A stretch of 64,000 nt of DNA from Melioribacter roseus (lineage in GTDB: Bacteria > Bacteroidota > Ignavibacteria > Ignavibacteriales > Melioribacteraceae). The notes beneath the pieces were generated by a model, which searched no databases, had not been told where the DNA came from, and was given only the letters and a program-made list of their open reading frames with translations. Positions 27,043 through 35,706 of the stretch are shown in pieces; the stretch's first letter is position 1, and each line of letters starts with the position of its first letter. The stretch is from assembly GCA_020722065.1 (NCBI GenBank), contig DYLK01000003.1:1-64000 (forward strand), in the 5' to 3' direction. The position numbers and the translations under genes were made by a program.

Positions 27043-28276
27043 CGAATCTGAAAAGGAAATTAAATTACCTTCTTCAAAAAGTGTTACACATCGGATTGTA
27101 ATTCTTGCTTCGTTAAATAAAGGGAAAACAACAATTTATAATCCTTTAATTTCTGAAGATACAAAAATTACGATTGAAGCATTGAAATCATTTGGAGCTG
27201 AAATTGAAGTTTTAAGCGATAAAATTGTAGTTTCAAAACCAATTGGGAAGGTGCACAATCAAGAAATATTTCTGGGAAATTCTGGCTCTTCTGCCCGATT
27301 TTTGATTCCATTAGCAAGTTTTCTTGACAAATCAATTACTTTTTCAGGAAGCGAAGAATTGCAAAAACGTCCATTTTCGGAATTGATAACGATTCTTGAA
27401 AATCACGGAATTTCAATTAAATCAAATAACAAAACTTTGCCAATTACAATTTATCCTTCGCTTTTCCAAAATTCTGATGAAATTCAAATTGCAAAAATTC
27501 CTTCTTCGCAAATTGTTACGGGTTTACTTTTTGCAACTTTACTTCAGAACTCGAATTCTAAAATTGCTTTTTTAGATGAAATTCCATCATTCCCATATTT
27601 GAAAATGACAATCAAAATGATGAAAAATTTGGCAATTAATCTCGATTTTGAAGAAAATAGGATTTCAATTCCGAAACAAAATATTAATTTCAATTGGAAT
27701 TACACAATCGAGAATGATTTATCGGCGGCATCATATTGGGTAGCTTTTGCTTTGATAAATCAAACAAAAGTTACATTCAGAAATTGTCTTTTGCCATCTT
27801 TACAAGGTGATGAAAAGATATTTGAAATTGCTGAAAAAATTGGCGGGAAAGTAATTGTAAAAAAAGATTCGGTTGAAATTTCTGGCAAAATTGAAAAAGG
27901 TCTGGATTTTGATTGCGAAAATATTCCCGATATTGTCCCAACTTTGGCTGTTTTGGGAATGTTTGCTCCAGAAAAATTTGTACTGCGAAATGTATCTCGA
28001 TTAAAATATAAGGAAAGCGACAGAATTTCAGCAATAATCGAAAACATAATTTTGCTCGGTGGAAAAGCTGAATATCTTGATGAAAATCTAATAATTTTCC
28101 CACAAAAGAATTATTTCGGGAATAAAATTAAGACTTTCAAAGATCACAGAATAGCGATGGCTTTTGCAATTGCTGGGACGAAAATTCCTAATGTTGTTAT
28201 CGAAAATCCAGAAGTTGTAGAAAAATCTTACCCAAACTTTTGGTTAGATTTTTCAAATTGGGAAAAAGTTGAATGA
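27020..28276 (+). CDS. aroA: 3-phosphoshikimate 1-carboxyvinyltransferase (EPSP synthase)
   Basis: Transfers the enolpyruvyl group of PEP to shikimate 3-phosphate, the sixth step of the shikimate pathway. The signature LPSSKSVTHRIVILASL lies near the N-terminus, GNSGSSARFLIPL follows near residue 90, and the C-terminal catalytic stretch reads RLKYKESDRISAI, with FKDHRIAMAFAIAG near the end. The ATG at 27020 is chosen (MLRVLFNNES); a TTG three codons upstream is possible. It overlaps aroF upstream and tyrA downstream (ATGA), forming a tight aro operon. The NSGSSARF form of the PEP loop (usual NAGTAxR) points to a class II-like enzyme. Confidence 0.94.
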   Translation: MLRVLFNNESEKEIKLPSSKSVTHRIVILASLNKGKTTIYNPLISEDTKITIEALKSFGAEIEVLSDKIVVSKPIGKVHNQEIFLGNSGSSARFLIPLASFLDKSITFSGSEELQKRPFSELITILENHGISIKSNNKTLPITIYPSLFQNSDEIQIAKIPSSQIVTGLLFATLLQNSNSKIAFLDEIPSFPYLKMTIKMMKNLAINLDFEENRISIPKQNINFNWNYTIENDLSAASYWVAFALINQTKVTFRNCLLPSLQGDEKIFEIAEKIGGKVIVKKDSVEISGKIEKGLDFDCENIPDIVPTLAVLGMFAPEKFVLRNVSRLKYKESDRISAIIENIILLGGKAEYLDENLIIFPQKNYFGNKIKTFKDHRIAMAFAIAGTKIPNVVIENPEVVEKSYPNFWLDFSNWEKVE

Positions 28277-29031
28277 TGAATACAACTCAAAATTCAATTG
28301 CTGTAATTGGCGCTGGTAGATTTGGTTCATTTTGGGCAAGACAAATATCAAATCATTTTTCCGTAAAAATTTATGACGAAAATCCAGAAAAAACAGAAGA
28401 GCAAAATTATGCTCAACAAGTAGATTTAGAAGAAGCACTTTCGCAAAAATTCATTTTCCTCACAATTCCAATACGAGCAATCGAACCATTTTTGATTGAA
28501 AATTCCAACAAAATTGCCCAAAATTCAATTCTAATTGATTGTGCTTCTGTAAAAACAAAAATTGTTTCTATGTTTGAAGAAAATCTTCCCAAAGAAATTC
28601 AGTATGTTTTTACTCATCCACTTTTTGGACCAGATTCGGGAAGCAAAGGTTTGAAAAATCTATCAATTTCTGTTCAAGCTGGAAAAATTGAATATTCAAA
28701 TTTCCAATTTTTACTAAATTTGTATGAAAAATTGCAATTGAACGTTATTTCTCTTACTGCCGAAGAACACGATTACCAAATGGCGTTCAACTTAAATTTA
28801 GTTCATTTACTTGGTCGAGCTTTATCGGGAATGAATATTTCGGCGATTTCGCTAAAAATGAACGCACTTACAAATTTGAACCAAATGTCTCATTATGTTG
28901 TAAACGATTCTTATCAATTGTTTGAAGATTTTTTTAGATTTAACCCATTTGCAAAACAAATTGTTGTTGATTTTCAGAAAAATCTGCAAGATGTAATTGA
29001 TAATCACTTAAAAAAGATAATTGAAATATGA
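28273..29031 (+). CDS. tyrA: Prephenate dehydrogenase
   Basis: Oxidative decarboxylation of prephenate to 4-hydroxyphenylpyruvate on the way to tyrosine. The N-terminal Rossmann motif is AVIGAGRFGSFWA, and the substrate-domain signature THPLFGPDSGSKG contains the catalytic His region. The C-terminal helical domain is short, and there is no ACT domain, for a length of 252. It overlaps aroA by 4 bases and PBP4 by 4 bases. Arogenate as substrate cannot be excluded. Confidence 0.88.
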   Translation: MMNTTQNSIAVIGAGRFGSFWARQISNHFSVKIYDENPEKTEEQNYAQQVDLEEALSQKFIFLTIPIRAIEPFLIENSNKIAQNSILIDCASVKTKIVSMFEENLPKEIQYVFTHPLFGPDSGSKGLKNLSISVQAGKIEYSNFQFLLNLYEKLQLNVISLTAEEHDYQMAFNLNLVHLLGRALSGMNISAISLKMNALTNLNQMSHYVVNDSYQLFEDFFRFNPFAKQIVVDFQKNLQDVIDNHLKKIIEI

Positions 29032-30443
29032 AAAAATTAAGATTTGCTTTGCTTGTTCTCATCGTTTTTGTATCGGCAAATTTTGCTCAAAATGCTAAAA
29101 TTTCATCTAAAATCAACAAAATTCTTAAATCTGAAATTTTGAAAGATGCTTTTATCGGAATTGATATTTTCAATCTGACAAAGAATAAACCAATTTTTTC
29201 ATTCAATAATCAAAAACTATTCGTTCCAGCTTCAAATCAAAAAATAATTACTTCGGCAACTGCAATTAACTTTTTGCCACAAAATTATGAATTTTCAACC
29301 AAATTTCGGACAAATGGGGCAATTGTAGATTCGGTTGTAATTGGCGATTTGATAATAAAATCAGACGGAAATCCAAATTTTGGTAATGAAGAATTCCAAT
29401 CTGTTGCAGAAAATCTGAAGAAAATGGGAATAAGAAAAATCAAGGGGAATTTGGTCGCTGATATTTCTTGGAATGATTCGGTTTATTGGGGAAAAGGTTG
29501 GATGTGGGACGATAATCCGAGCGAATATTTGCCCTATTTTTCTTCGTTAAATAGCTATTTTGGAAAAATGAAAGTTGTTGTGCAAAGTGGAAGTTTTGGC
29601 GAAAAAGTGCAAGTTACTTCTGAACCAAAATTTGAATCACTTTTAATTCAAAATAACGCAACAATTTCTATTTCAGATACAAACACACTCTTTGTAACCC
29701 GAGTTTTTGAAGGGAATCGGAACAAAATTATAATATCTGGCAAAATTCCTCAGAATTCAGTTGATGATTTTGAATTCAATATTGAGAATCCTGAGCAAAT
29801 ATTTCTTGAAATTTTGAAGGAAAAGTTGAATTCGAATTCAATTAAAATTGAAAAAGAACTGAAAATTGAGAAAAACGTCCCATTTATTGCCGATTTATTT
29901 GAAATAAAAACACCAATTGAATTTATTTTGAATAGATTAAACAAAAAAAGTGATAATCTTTTTGCTGAGATTTTACTTCGAGAAATTGGCGTATATCATT
30001 TTTCGGAACCTGCAAGATTTTGGAAAAGCCAGATTTTAATCGATTCACTAATCACACTTAGTGGAAATAAACCAGAAAATTTTACAATTGCAGATGGAAG
30101 TGGACTTTCGCGATATAATTTGATTTCGCCGAAATTGATTACCGATATTTTTAAGTATTTCTACAAAAATGATAGAGAAAAATTCAATTCGTTAATAAAT
30201 TCATTTGCTGTTTCGGGCAAAATCGGGACTTTGAAAAATCGTCTAAATTCAAAGAAAAATATCGGGAAAGTGAAAGGAAAAACTGGTTCATTAACATCTG
30301 TGAATTCATTGAGTGGAATTTTAACAAATAGTTACGGCGATGAAATTGCATTTTCGATTATTGTTAATAATTACAGTGGAAAAGATTCAGACATTCGAAA
30401 ACTGCAAGATTCAATCTGCAAAATTTTAATAAAAGGAAAATAA
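29028..30443 (+). CDS. dacB: D-alanyl-D-alanine carboxypeptidase/endopeptidase (PBP4, S13 family)
   Basis: Periplasmic peptidoglycan hydrolase of 471 residues with a signal peptide ending near NFAQ (residues 1-21). The penicillin-binding motifs are in order: SxxK as S69-N-Q-K72 in VPASNQKIITSA, SxN as KKSDNLFAE (about residue 308), and KTG in VKGKTGSLTSV near residue 418. It cleaves D-Ala-D-Ala or cross-links during wall remodelling. It overlaps tyrA by 4 bases and precedes prmA by none, so it is part of the aro transcript, apparently by operon packing rather than function. Confidence 0.92.
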   Translation: MKKLRFALLVLIVFVSANFAQNAKISSKINKILKSEILKDAFIGIDIFNLTKNKPIFSFNNQKLFVPASNQKIITSATAINFLPQNYEFSTKFRTNGAIVDSVVIGDLIIKSDGNPNFGNEEFQSVAENLKKMGIRKIKGNLVADISWNDSVYWGKGWMWDDNPSEYLPYFSSLNSYFGKMKVVVQSGSFGEKVQVTSEPKFESLLIQNNATISISDTNTLFVTRVFEGNRNKIIISGKIPQNSVDDFEFNIENPEQIFLEILKEKLNSNSIKIEKELKIEKNVPFIADLFEIKTPIEFILNRLNKKSDNLFAEILLREIGVYHFSEPARFWKSQILIDSLITLSGNKPENFTIADGSGLSRYNLISPKLITDIFKYFYKNDREKFNSLINSFAVSGKIGTLKNRLNSKKNIGKVKGKTGSLTSVNSLSGILTNSYGDEIAFSIIVNNYSGKDSDIRKLQDSICKILIKGK

Positions 30444-31289
30444 ATGAAAGAATTTGTGGAATATAAAATCCAAACTCGACCTTTTGAGCCTGAAATTCTA
30501 TCTGGTTTGTTGTGGAATTTGGAACTTGATGGCTTGAACGAAAATGAAGAATCAATTTCAATTTTTGTCGAAAAAACATCTGAAATTGAACTGAAATTGA
30601 ATGATTTACTAAAATCTGCAATCGAAAATGAATTGATTGATTATTTTGAAATCACCAAAAATAATGTGGAAAACAAAAATTGGAATGAAGAATGGGAAAA
30701 GAATTTGAATGTGATTGAAATTTCAGATAAAATTGTGATAAAACCAACTTTTCGGGAATATGAAAATCCGCAAAACAAAATTGTAATAAATCTTGACCCA
30801 AAAATGTCTTTTGGCACTGGTGAACACGAAACAACAAAAATGATGATTCGAGCAATTGAAAAATATATTTCCAAAGGAGATTATGTTTTAGATGCTGGTG
30901 CTGGAACTGCAATTTTAGCAATTGCAGCTTTAAAACTTGGTGCAAGCAAAGCAATTGCATTTGATAATGACGAATGGTGCAAAATTAATGGGGAAGAAAA
31001 TAAAAATCTAAATCAAATATCTGAAGAATTGGAAATTGTCCTTGGTGAAATTGGCGATATTCATCAAACAAATTTCGATTTGATTCTGGCGAATATTAAC
31101 ACACATATTTTGATTGATATTAAAAACCAATTGGCAGAAAAGTTAAAATATGGTGGAAAATTGATACTTTCTGGATTATTGAATACTGATAAATCATTAA
31201 TCACCGAACATTTTCAATCTGAAAAATTACAGAAAATTGATGAAGATAGTGAAAATGAATGGAGTTTACTTGTTTTTCAGAAAGAATAA
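30444..31289 (+). CDS. prmA: Ribosomal protein L11 methyltransferase
   Basis: Class I methyltransferase of 281 residues that trimethylates L11. After an N-terminal L11-binding domain (1-75), the signature DPKMSFGTGEHETTKMM marks PrmA, the SAM loop reads VLDAGAGTAILAIAALKLGA, and the catalytic LANINTHI follows. It starts immediately after the PBP4 stop. It is the last gene of the aroF-aroA-tyrA-dacB-prmA run; a repeat-rich spacer separates it from the pilin genes. Confidence 0.93.
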   Translation: MKEFVEYKIQTRPFEPEILSGLLWNLELDGLNENEESISIFVEKTSEIELKLNDLLKSAIENELIDYFEITKNNVENKNWNEEWEKNLNVIEISDKIVIKPTFREYENPQNKIVINLDPKMSFGTGEHETTKMMIRAIEKYISKGDYVLDAGAGTAILAIAALKLGASKAIAFDNDEWCKINGEENKNLNQISEELEIVLGEIGDIHQTNFDLILANINTHILIDIKNQLAEKLKYGGKLILSGLLNTDKSLITEHFQSEKLQKIDEDSENEWSLLVFQKE

Positions 31290-31322
31290 TAACAATTAAA
31301 AGTTAAGAAATTGATTTGTCTT

Positions 31323-31360
31323 CCTTCGAGGTACTTGTTCCTCGAAGGTATGAATAAACG
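31323..31360. repeat. CCTTCGAGG palindromic repeat, copy 3
   Basis: CCTTCGAGG (31323-31331) and CCTCGAAGG (31340-31348) form a perfect 9-bp stem with an 8-base loop. With the following TATGAATAAACG it is nearly the exact reverse complement of 4055-4093, one base in the loop differing. Lying 33 bases after prmA, it may double as a terminator, though no T-run follows. Confidence 0.8.
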
Positions 31361-31384
31361 ATTATCAGAAAATAAGCAATCAGG

Positions 31385-31421
31385 AATCAATCAACCAATC
31401 AATCTATCTATCTATCTATCT
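31385..31421 (+). repeat. Short tandem repeats AATC and ATCT upstream of the pilin genes
   Basis: A degenerate AATC run (31385-31405) passes into five perfect ATCT units (31402-31421). The tract is 73-109 bases before the first pilin-like start codon and about 30 bases before a possible sigma-54 site. Tetranucleotide tracts of this kind change length by slippage and can alter promoter spacing. Confidence 0.8.
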
Positions 31422-31449
31422 ATTTTAACTTATAACCTTGCACATAAAT

Positions 31450-31466
31450 TTGGCACATATTTGTCT
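31450..31466 (+). promoter_or_regulatory. Possible sigma-54 promoter of first pilin-like gene
   Basis: TTGGCAC at 31450-31456 matches the -24 element, and TTGTC follows at 31461-31465, a partial match to the -12 TTGC element but with the spacing one base short. TAAATTTG (31445-31452) overlaps and resembles the Bacteroidota -7 element, so either sigma factor could be used. The start codon is at 31494. Confidence 0.3.
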
Positions 31467-31493
31467 TTATTTAAAAAAAAAGACGAGTTTGTC

Positions 31494-31883
31494 ATGGGAA
31501 ATCAACAATTATTACTCATCATTTTAGGAATTATTGTAGTAGGAATTGCGATTATTTCAGGTATTTATCTTTTTAGGGAACATGCAGTAGATTCAAAACG
31601 AGATACATTAATTCACGAGGGAATTAACATTTCATCGATGGCACAAAGCTACTATCTAAAACCACGAGAAATGGGCGGTGGAAGTGGCTCATTCAGTGGG
31701 TGGACAATTCCAAATAATTTAGTTCGTACAGCGACAGGAAGATTTTTTATAAGTAACAATTCAAATCCAATGGATTCAATTGTTTTCGAAGGAATTGGAA
31801 ATGAAGTAGCAACTTCGGGAGATTCAGTTCGAATTACAATTACTGTAACAAGAAATATTTACAGGGTTACGATTATTCATTAA
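31494..31883 (+). CDS. Pilin-like protein 1 with minimal MG leader
   Basis: A small protein of 129 residues: MGNQQLLLIILGIIVVGIAI begins a hydrophobic helix (about 4-26), followed by a helical stretch and a beta-rich C-terminal domain. If the Gly-2 to Asn-3 bond is the prepilin cleavage site, the leader is only two residues, and the usual Glu at mature position 5 is hydrophobic. I start at 31494, not at the upstream in-frame codons, because the paralogue 150 bases downstream begins identically. The pair shares AQxYYxKPxxxGGGxxxFxG after the helix. Position ahead of pilus assembly genes supports a pilin or pseudopilin role. It is not a canonical GFTLIE pilin. Confidence 0.75.
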   Translation: MGNQQLLLIILGIIVVGIAIISGIYLFREHAVDSKRDTLIHEGINISSMAQSYYLKPREMGGGSGSFSGWTIPNNLVRTATGRFFISNNSNPMDSIVFEGIGNEVATSGDSVRITITVTRNIYRVTIIH

Positions 31884-31955
31884 CCTGTAAAATTTACTGA
31901 ACTTGCGAATTTTATGAAAATCATCATAAAATCATAAAGAAATAAATAAGAAAAC

Positions 31956-31972
31956 TTGGCACAAAAATTTCA
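31956..31972 (+). promoter_or_regulatory. Possible sigma-54 promoter of second pilin-like gene
   Basis: TTGGCAC (31956-31962) followed by five A residues and TTTCA matches the sigma-54 -24/-12 pattern (TGGCAC-N5-TTGCA) with one mismatch. It lies 64 bases before the second pilin start codon. The similar TTGGCAC before the first pilin strengthens the suggestion. sigma-54 is known to drive pilA in Pseudomonas and Myxococcus. Confidence 0.4.
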
Positions 31973-32035
31973 ATACTTAACGCAGAAACTTAAAATTAAA
32001 TAATAACTCAAAACAAATTAAAAAGGAGATTCATC

Positions 32036-32479
32036 ATGGGACAACAACAATTATTACTCATCGTTTTAGGGGTTATCATAGTAGGAATTGCAGTTGTAGT
32101 TGGAATTAACGTATTTACAACAAGTTCACAATCATCAAGTAGAGATTTGGTTGTTTCTTCGTTAATTAATCTTGGTGCACAAGCACAACAATATTACAGA
32201 AAACCAACAGCTCTCGGTGGCGGTGGAAACGATTTTCAAGGATTTGCTTTAACTGCATCGCAATTTAATACTGCAGCTGGAGAATTTACAATTTCAACGT
32301 CTGTTCCAAGTGGTGCAACTGCAATTACTGGTGCGGCTGGAACAGTTTCATCTTCTGCTGATGAAATATATATTGTCGGGTCAGGTAATGATATAGGTAA
32401 TGACGGAACAAATCCAGTAAAATCCTATGTACGTGTTACACCAGATTCAATTATAGCCGCTTCAACGCCTTTGAATTAG
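32036..32479 (+). CDS. Pilin-like protein 2 with minimal MG leader
   Basis: A paralogue of the preceding gene, 147 residues. It opens MGQQQLLLIVLGVIIVGIAV, continues through a hydrophobic helix to about residue 27, and then has a small, Ala/Ser/Gly-rich domain containing QQYYRKPTALGGGGNDFQGF. A strong AAGGAG ribosome-binding site ends 8 bases before ATG, stronger than that of pilin 1, and an intrinsic terminator follows, so this is likely the abundant (major) subunit. A low charge density and no cysteines in the C-terminal domain are visible. The role as pilin is inferred from fold layout and neighbourhood. Confidence 0.75.
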   Translation: MGQQQLLLIVLGVIIVGIAVVVGINVFTTSSQSSSRDLVVSSLINLGAQAQQYYRKPTALGGGGNDFQGFALTASQFNTAAGEFTISTSVPSGATAITGAAGTVSSSADEIYIVGSGNDIGNDGTNPVKSYVRVTPDSIIAASTPLN

Positions 32480-32507
32480 TTGAGAAATATTACTACTCCA
32501 ATAATAG

Positions 32508-32535
32508 GGCTATCAAATATGATAGCCTTTTTTTT
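32508..32535 (+). terminator. Intrinsic terminator after the pilin-like genes
   Basis: GGCTATCA (32508-32515) and TGATAGCC (32520-32527) form a perfect 8-bp stem with a 4-base loop, followed by eight T residues. Lying between pilin 2 and the platform gene, it probably lowers expression of the assembly genes relative to the pilins, a common arrangement in pilus loci. Confidence 0.85.
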
Positions 32536-32547
32536 AAAGGTGATAAA

Positions 32548-33891
32548 ATGGTAGAACTAAAATTTTCGGCAGTAAAAACGAATGGAACAACGGTAACTGG
32601 AACAATTAATTCAGAAACCGTAAAATCTGGAAAGAATAAAATCAGTTCGATGGTTGAAAAATACAATTTGCAAAAATTGGTGATTGCTAAAAAGAGAAAT
32701 TTTATTTATAAGGTGAAAAAGAATGGCAAAATCGTAAAAGGAGAACAATCTGCTTTTTCGAGAGAAGAGGTTGTAAATGCAGTTACGAAATTGGGTTATG
32801 AAGTAGTTTCTGTCAATCCAAAATTGTTTGATTTTCAGATTAAACCGCCAAAGCAAGAAGTTTTATCATTTGTGAAAATTAGTGCCGAATTGCTAAAGCA
32901 AAAACTTGGTTACGGTGAAATAATGAATTTGCTTGTTAATGATATTAAACAGAAAACACTGAAAGAAACAATTCGACAAATTAACAATGAATTAAAAAAA
33001 GGGACAGATAGCCAAGTTGTTTATTCGAGATACGAATCTGTTTTAGGAAAATTTACTTCATATATGCTCGGACTTGCGGCAAAAAGTGGAAATATGACCC
33101 AAATTTATGAAGCAACTGCAAAATTCTTAGAACGACAAATGCAATTCAAAAAAGATTTGCGAAGTGCTTTAATTACTCCAATAGTTACTCTTTTTGTACT
33201 TTTCCTCGCAGTTTTATTTTATGTGGGCTATATTTTTCCAGAGACGGCAAAGTTATTTACAAAGTTTAATATTGAACTTCCTCCAATGACAAAAGCTACG
33301 CTTGATTTCAGTGAATTTTTAATAGAATATCCAATTGTAATTACATTAATTCTAATCATTCCTCCAATAATATTATGGAGATTTTCCAAAACTAAAAAGG
33401 GTAAATTATTGATTGATAAATGGTTACTGAGAATTCCAATAATAGGTAGTTTGATTCATAAAACAACAATTGAAGTATTTTGCCGTGTATTTTACACACT
33501 TTACACTGGCGCTGCGGAAAGTATTGAACCTATAAAAATTGCAGCCGAAGCTGCAGATAACGCATATTTTGAACATCAAATTAAAACAGTTGCAATTCCA
33601 TTAATGCTAAAAAAAGGAGTCGGTTTAACTGATGCTTTTGAAGCAACGGGAGTTTTTACAGAAACAGCTTTATCGCGATTTCATTCCGCTGAAGAAACTG
33701 GAACTCTTAAAAGTACGGCACTTCAACTTGCCAATTATTACGAAAGTGAAACTGTTTTTCGCTTGAAAAATATTGTAGAATTAGTTCAAGTTACAATTGC
33801 AATGATAATTATGATTGTAATGATTGGTTTAACACTAATTTCGGCTGAAACCGCAACAATTAGTCCGAAAAATCCGTTAATGGGTAGATAA
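32548..33891 (+). CDS. Type IV pilus/T2SS inner-membrane platform protein (PilC/GspF family)
   Basis: A polytopic platform protein of 447 residues linking the motor ATPase to the pilin-adding machinery. Two GspF repeats are visible, each a cytoplasmic helical bundle: about 105-210, ending in AAKSGNMTQIYEA, and about 300-405, with FHSAEETGTLKSTALQLANYYE. Each is followed by membrane segments (near 210-235, 258-280 and 415-440). The N-terminal ~90 residues, including a FIYKVKKNGKIVKGEQ segment, resemble the GspF N-terminal module. The gene starts 12 bases after the terminator and abuts the ATPase gene (TAA then ATG). Confidence 0.92.
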   Translation: MVELKFSAVKTNGTTVTGTINSETVKSGKNKISSMVEKYNLQKLVIAKKRNFIYKVKKNGKIVKGEQSAFSREEVVNAVTKLGYEVVSVNPKLFDFQIKPPKQEVLSFVKISAELLKQKLGYGEIMNLLVNDIKQKTLKETIRQINNELKKGTDSQVVYSRYESVLGKFTSYMLGLAAKSGNMTQIYEATAKFLERQMQFKKDLRSALITPIVTLFVLFLAVLFYVGYIFPETAKLFTKFNIELPPMTKATLDFSEFLIEYPIVITLILIIPPIILWRFSKTKKGKLLIDKWLLRIPIIGSLIHKTTIEVFCRVFYTLYTGAAESIEPIKIAAEAADNAYFEHQIKTVAIPLMLKKGVGLTDAFEATGVFTETALSRFHSAEETGTLKSTALQLANYYESETVFRLKNIVELVQVTIAMIIMIVMIGLTLISAETATISPKNPLMGR

Positions 33892-35706
33892 ATGGATAAA
33901 GAAATGGACAGAGAATTAATAGAACAGAAATTAGAAATGACCGACAAAATCGGTTATCTATTGCTTAAAAAGGGAATTATTGATTTCGAAATTCTTGAAA
34001 AAGCCTTGCAAGTAAAACTATCTGAAGCTGATAAATTAAAGAGAAATTTAGCTCAAATACTTGTTGAAGATTTTGGATACAATCATGATTTAATTTTTAA
34101 GGAAGTTGCAGTTTTATATGCTTTCAAAGAAATTCGTGAAGAAATTACTAATATTTCTGAAAAACGGTATGAAATTATAAAGAGGCTAAATGAAAGTTTT
34201 GGTGAGGAAATTAAAAAAAGTTTGCTCGAAAACAGAGTAATTATACTTCCATACGATAACAAACCTTCGGATAAAGTAATTCTTGCGGCTGTTGACCCTA
34301 CAAACAGAATGCTCACAAAACTTGCAAATCAGTTGAATTTGAAAAGATATGAAGTTTGCTATCTAAAATCTGCTGATTATGAAAATCTAATTCATCAAGT
34401 TTATCCACCAGAAAATGAATATCTGAAAATGATGGAAAATTCTGACGAGGTAATTGAAATTGAACACGAAGAATCGAATATCAGCGAAGAAGAAATTGAT
34501 TCAGAAATTAACAAAAGTGCTTTAATCAATTTAATTGAAGGAGCATTTATTGAAGGTGTAAGAAAAGGAGCGAGTGATATTCATATAATTCCAAACGGAC
34601 CTTTTTCCACAGACATTTTTATGAGAATTGACGGAAAACTTATGCTTTGGCACACACAAAAAAATACGCGTCCCGAAGCTGTAATTTCGGTTGTGAAAGA
34701 TCGTTCTCGTGGATTAGACAGATTTGAACGTGAAGTTGCACAAGATGGATTTATACAAAGAGAAATTGATAAAACAATAATTCGGTTTCGTGTTTCCGTT
34801 CTTCCAATTGTTGGAAAAGAAATCAAAAACAAGTTCGAATCAATTGTAATTCGTATTCTTGATGATAGAAAAGTTGTAAAAGATTTATCCAAATTAGGTT
34901 TACTTGGTTACGCATCGGAAGTATTTCAGAAAGCAATTCATCAACCACAAGGAATGGTAATTCTAACTGGACCAACAGGTTCAGGAAAAAGTACAACACT
35001 TGTTGCAGCGTTGTATCAAGTTATCAATCCAAGTGTGAATGTTCTAACTGTTGAAGATCCTGTTGAATATGAAATTCAAGGTGCGAGACAATTGAAAATT
35101 GGTTATAAAATGAATTTTGAACAAGCAATTCGAGCAATTTTACGACACGACCCCGATATAGTTCTGGTTGGAGAAATGCGTGATAAAGAAACAGCCGAAA
35201 CTGCGATAAAATTAGCAAATACAGGGCATTTAACATTTTCAACTCTTCACACAAACGACGCACCAAGTGCAGTTGCAAGATTATATAAAATGGGAATCGA
35301 ACCATTTCTGATTGCTTACGCAATTAATTTAATTGTAGCACAAAGATTAATTAGAAAACTATGTAATTCGTGCAAACGAAAAGTTGAAAACATTGATGAA
35401 AATTATTTGAAATCTGTGAATTTGGATGTTGATGAATGGAAATCCGCAGAAATTTATGAACCAGTTGGTTGCGAACATTGTAACAATACAGGTTACAAAG
35501 GAAGAATGGCAATTCACGAAGCACTTTATTTTACTAAAGAAATTCGTCAAATTATTGTAAAATCTGGAATTGAAGTTGATGAAGATGCAATTAGAAAACA
35601 GGCACGTTTAGATGGAACAAAAAGTTTACGAGAATCTGGTTTGGAGAAAGTAAAAGCTGGTTTAACTTCACTTCAGGAAGTAATTGCAGGAACAATGGAG
35701 GATTAA
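33892..35706 (+). CDS. Pilus assembly / secretion extension ATPase (PilB/GspE family)
   Basis: Hexameric cytoplasmic motor of 604 residues powering pilin insertion. N-terminal residues 1-170 resemble the MshEN/N1 domain, with an acidic linker to about 205. The ATPase domain has Walker A GPTGSGKST (360-368), an intact Asp box VEDPVEYEI, Walker B DPDIVLVGEMRD, and the His box THLHTND-type segment STLHTND. The zinc-binding tetracysteine region follows (CNSCKR and CEHCNNTGYKGR). All catalytic motifs are intact, unlike the PilT-like gene that follows directly. Confidence 0.94.
   Translation: MDKEMDRELIEQKLEMTDKIGYLLLKKGIIDFEILEKALQVKLSEADKLKRNLAQILVEDFGYNHDLIFKEVAVLYAFKEIREEITNISEKRYEIIKRLNESFGEEIKKSLLENRVIILPYDNKPSDKVILAAVDPTNRMLTKLANQLNLKRYEVCYLKSADYENLIHQVYPPENEYLKMMENSDEVIEIEHEESNISEEEIDSEINKSALINLIEGAFIEGVRKGASDIHIIPNGPFSTDIFMRIDGKLMLWHTQKNTRPEAVISVVKDRSRGLDRFEREVAQDGFIQREIDKTIIRFRVSVLPIVGKEIKNKFESIVIRILDDRKVVKDLSKLGLLGYASEVFQKAIHQPQGMVILTGPTGSGKSTTLVAALYQVINPSVNVLTVEDPVEYEIQGARQLKIGYKMNFEQAIRAILRHDPDIVLVGEMRDKETAETAIKLANTGHLTFSTLHTNDAPSAVARLYKMGIEPFLIAYAINLIVAQRLIRKLCNSCKRKVENIDENYLKSVNLDVDEWKSAEIYEPVGCEHCNNTGYKGRMAIHEALYFTKEIRQIIVKSGIEVDEDAIRKQARLDGTKSLRESGLEKVKAGLTSLQEVIAGTMED

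Noticed and set aside
31311-31493. Upstream extension of the first pilin-like frame
   Set aside because: The extra codons cover the palindromic repeat and the ATCT tract and give a nonsense serine/tyrosine-rich sequence; the paralogue starts exactly at MGxQQLLL, so 31494 is preferred.
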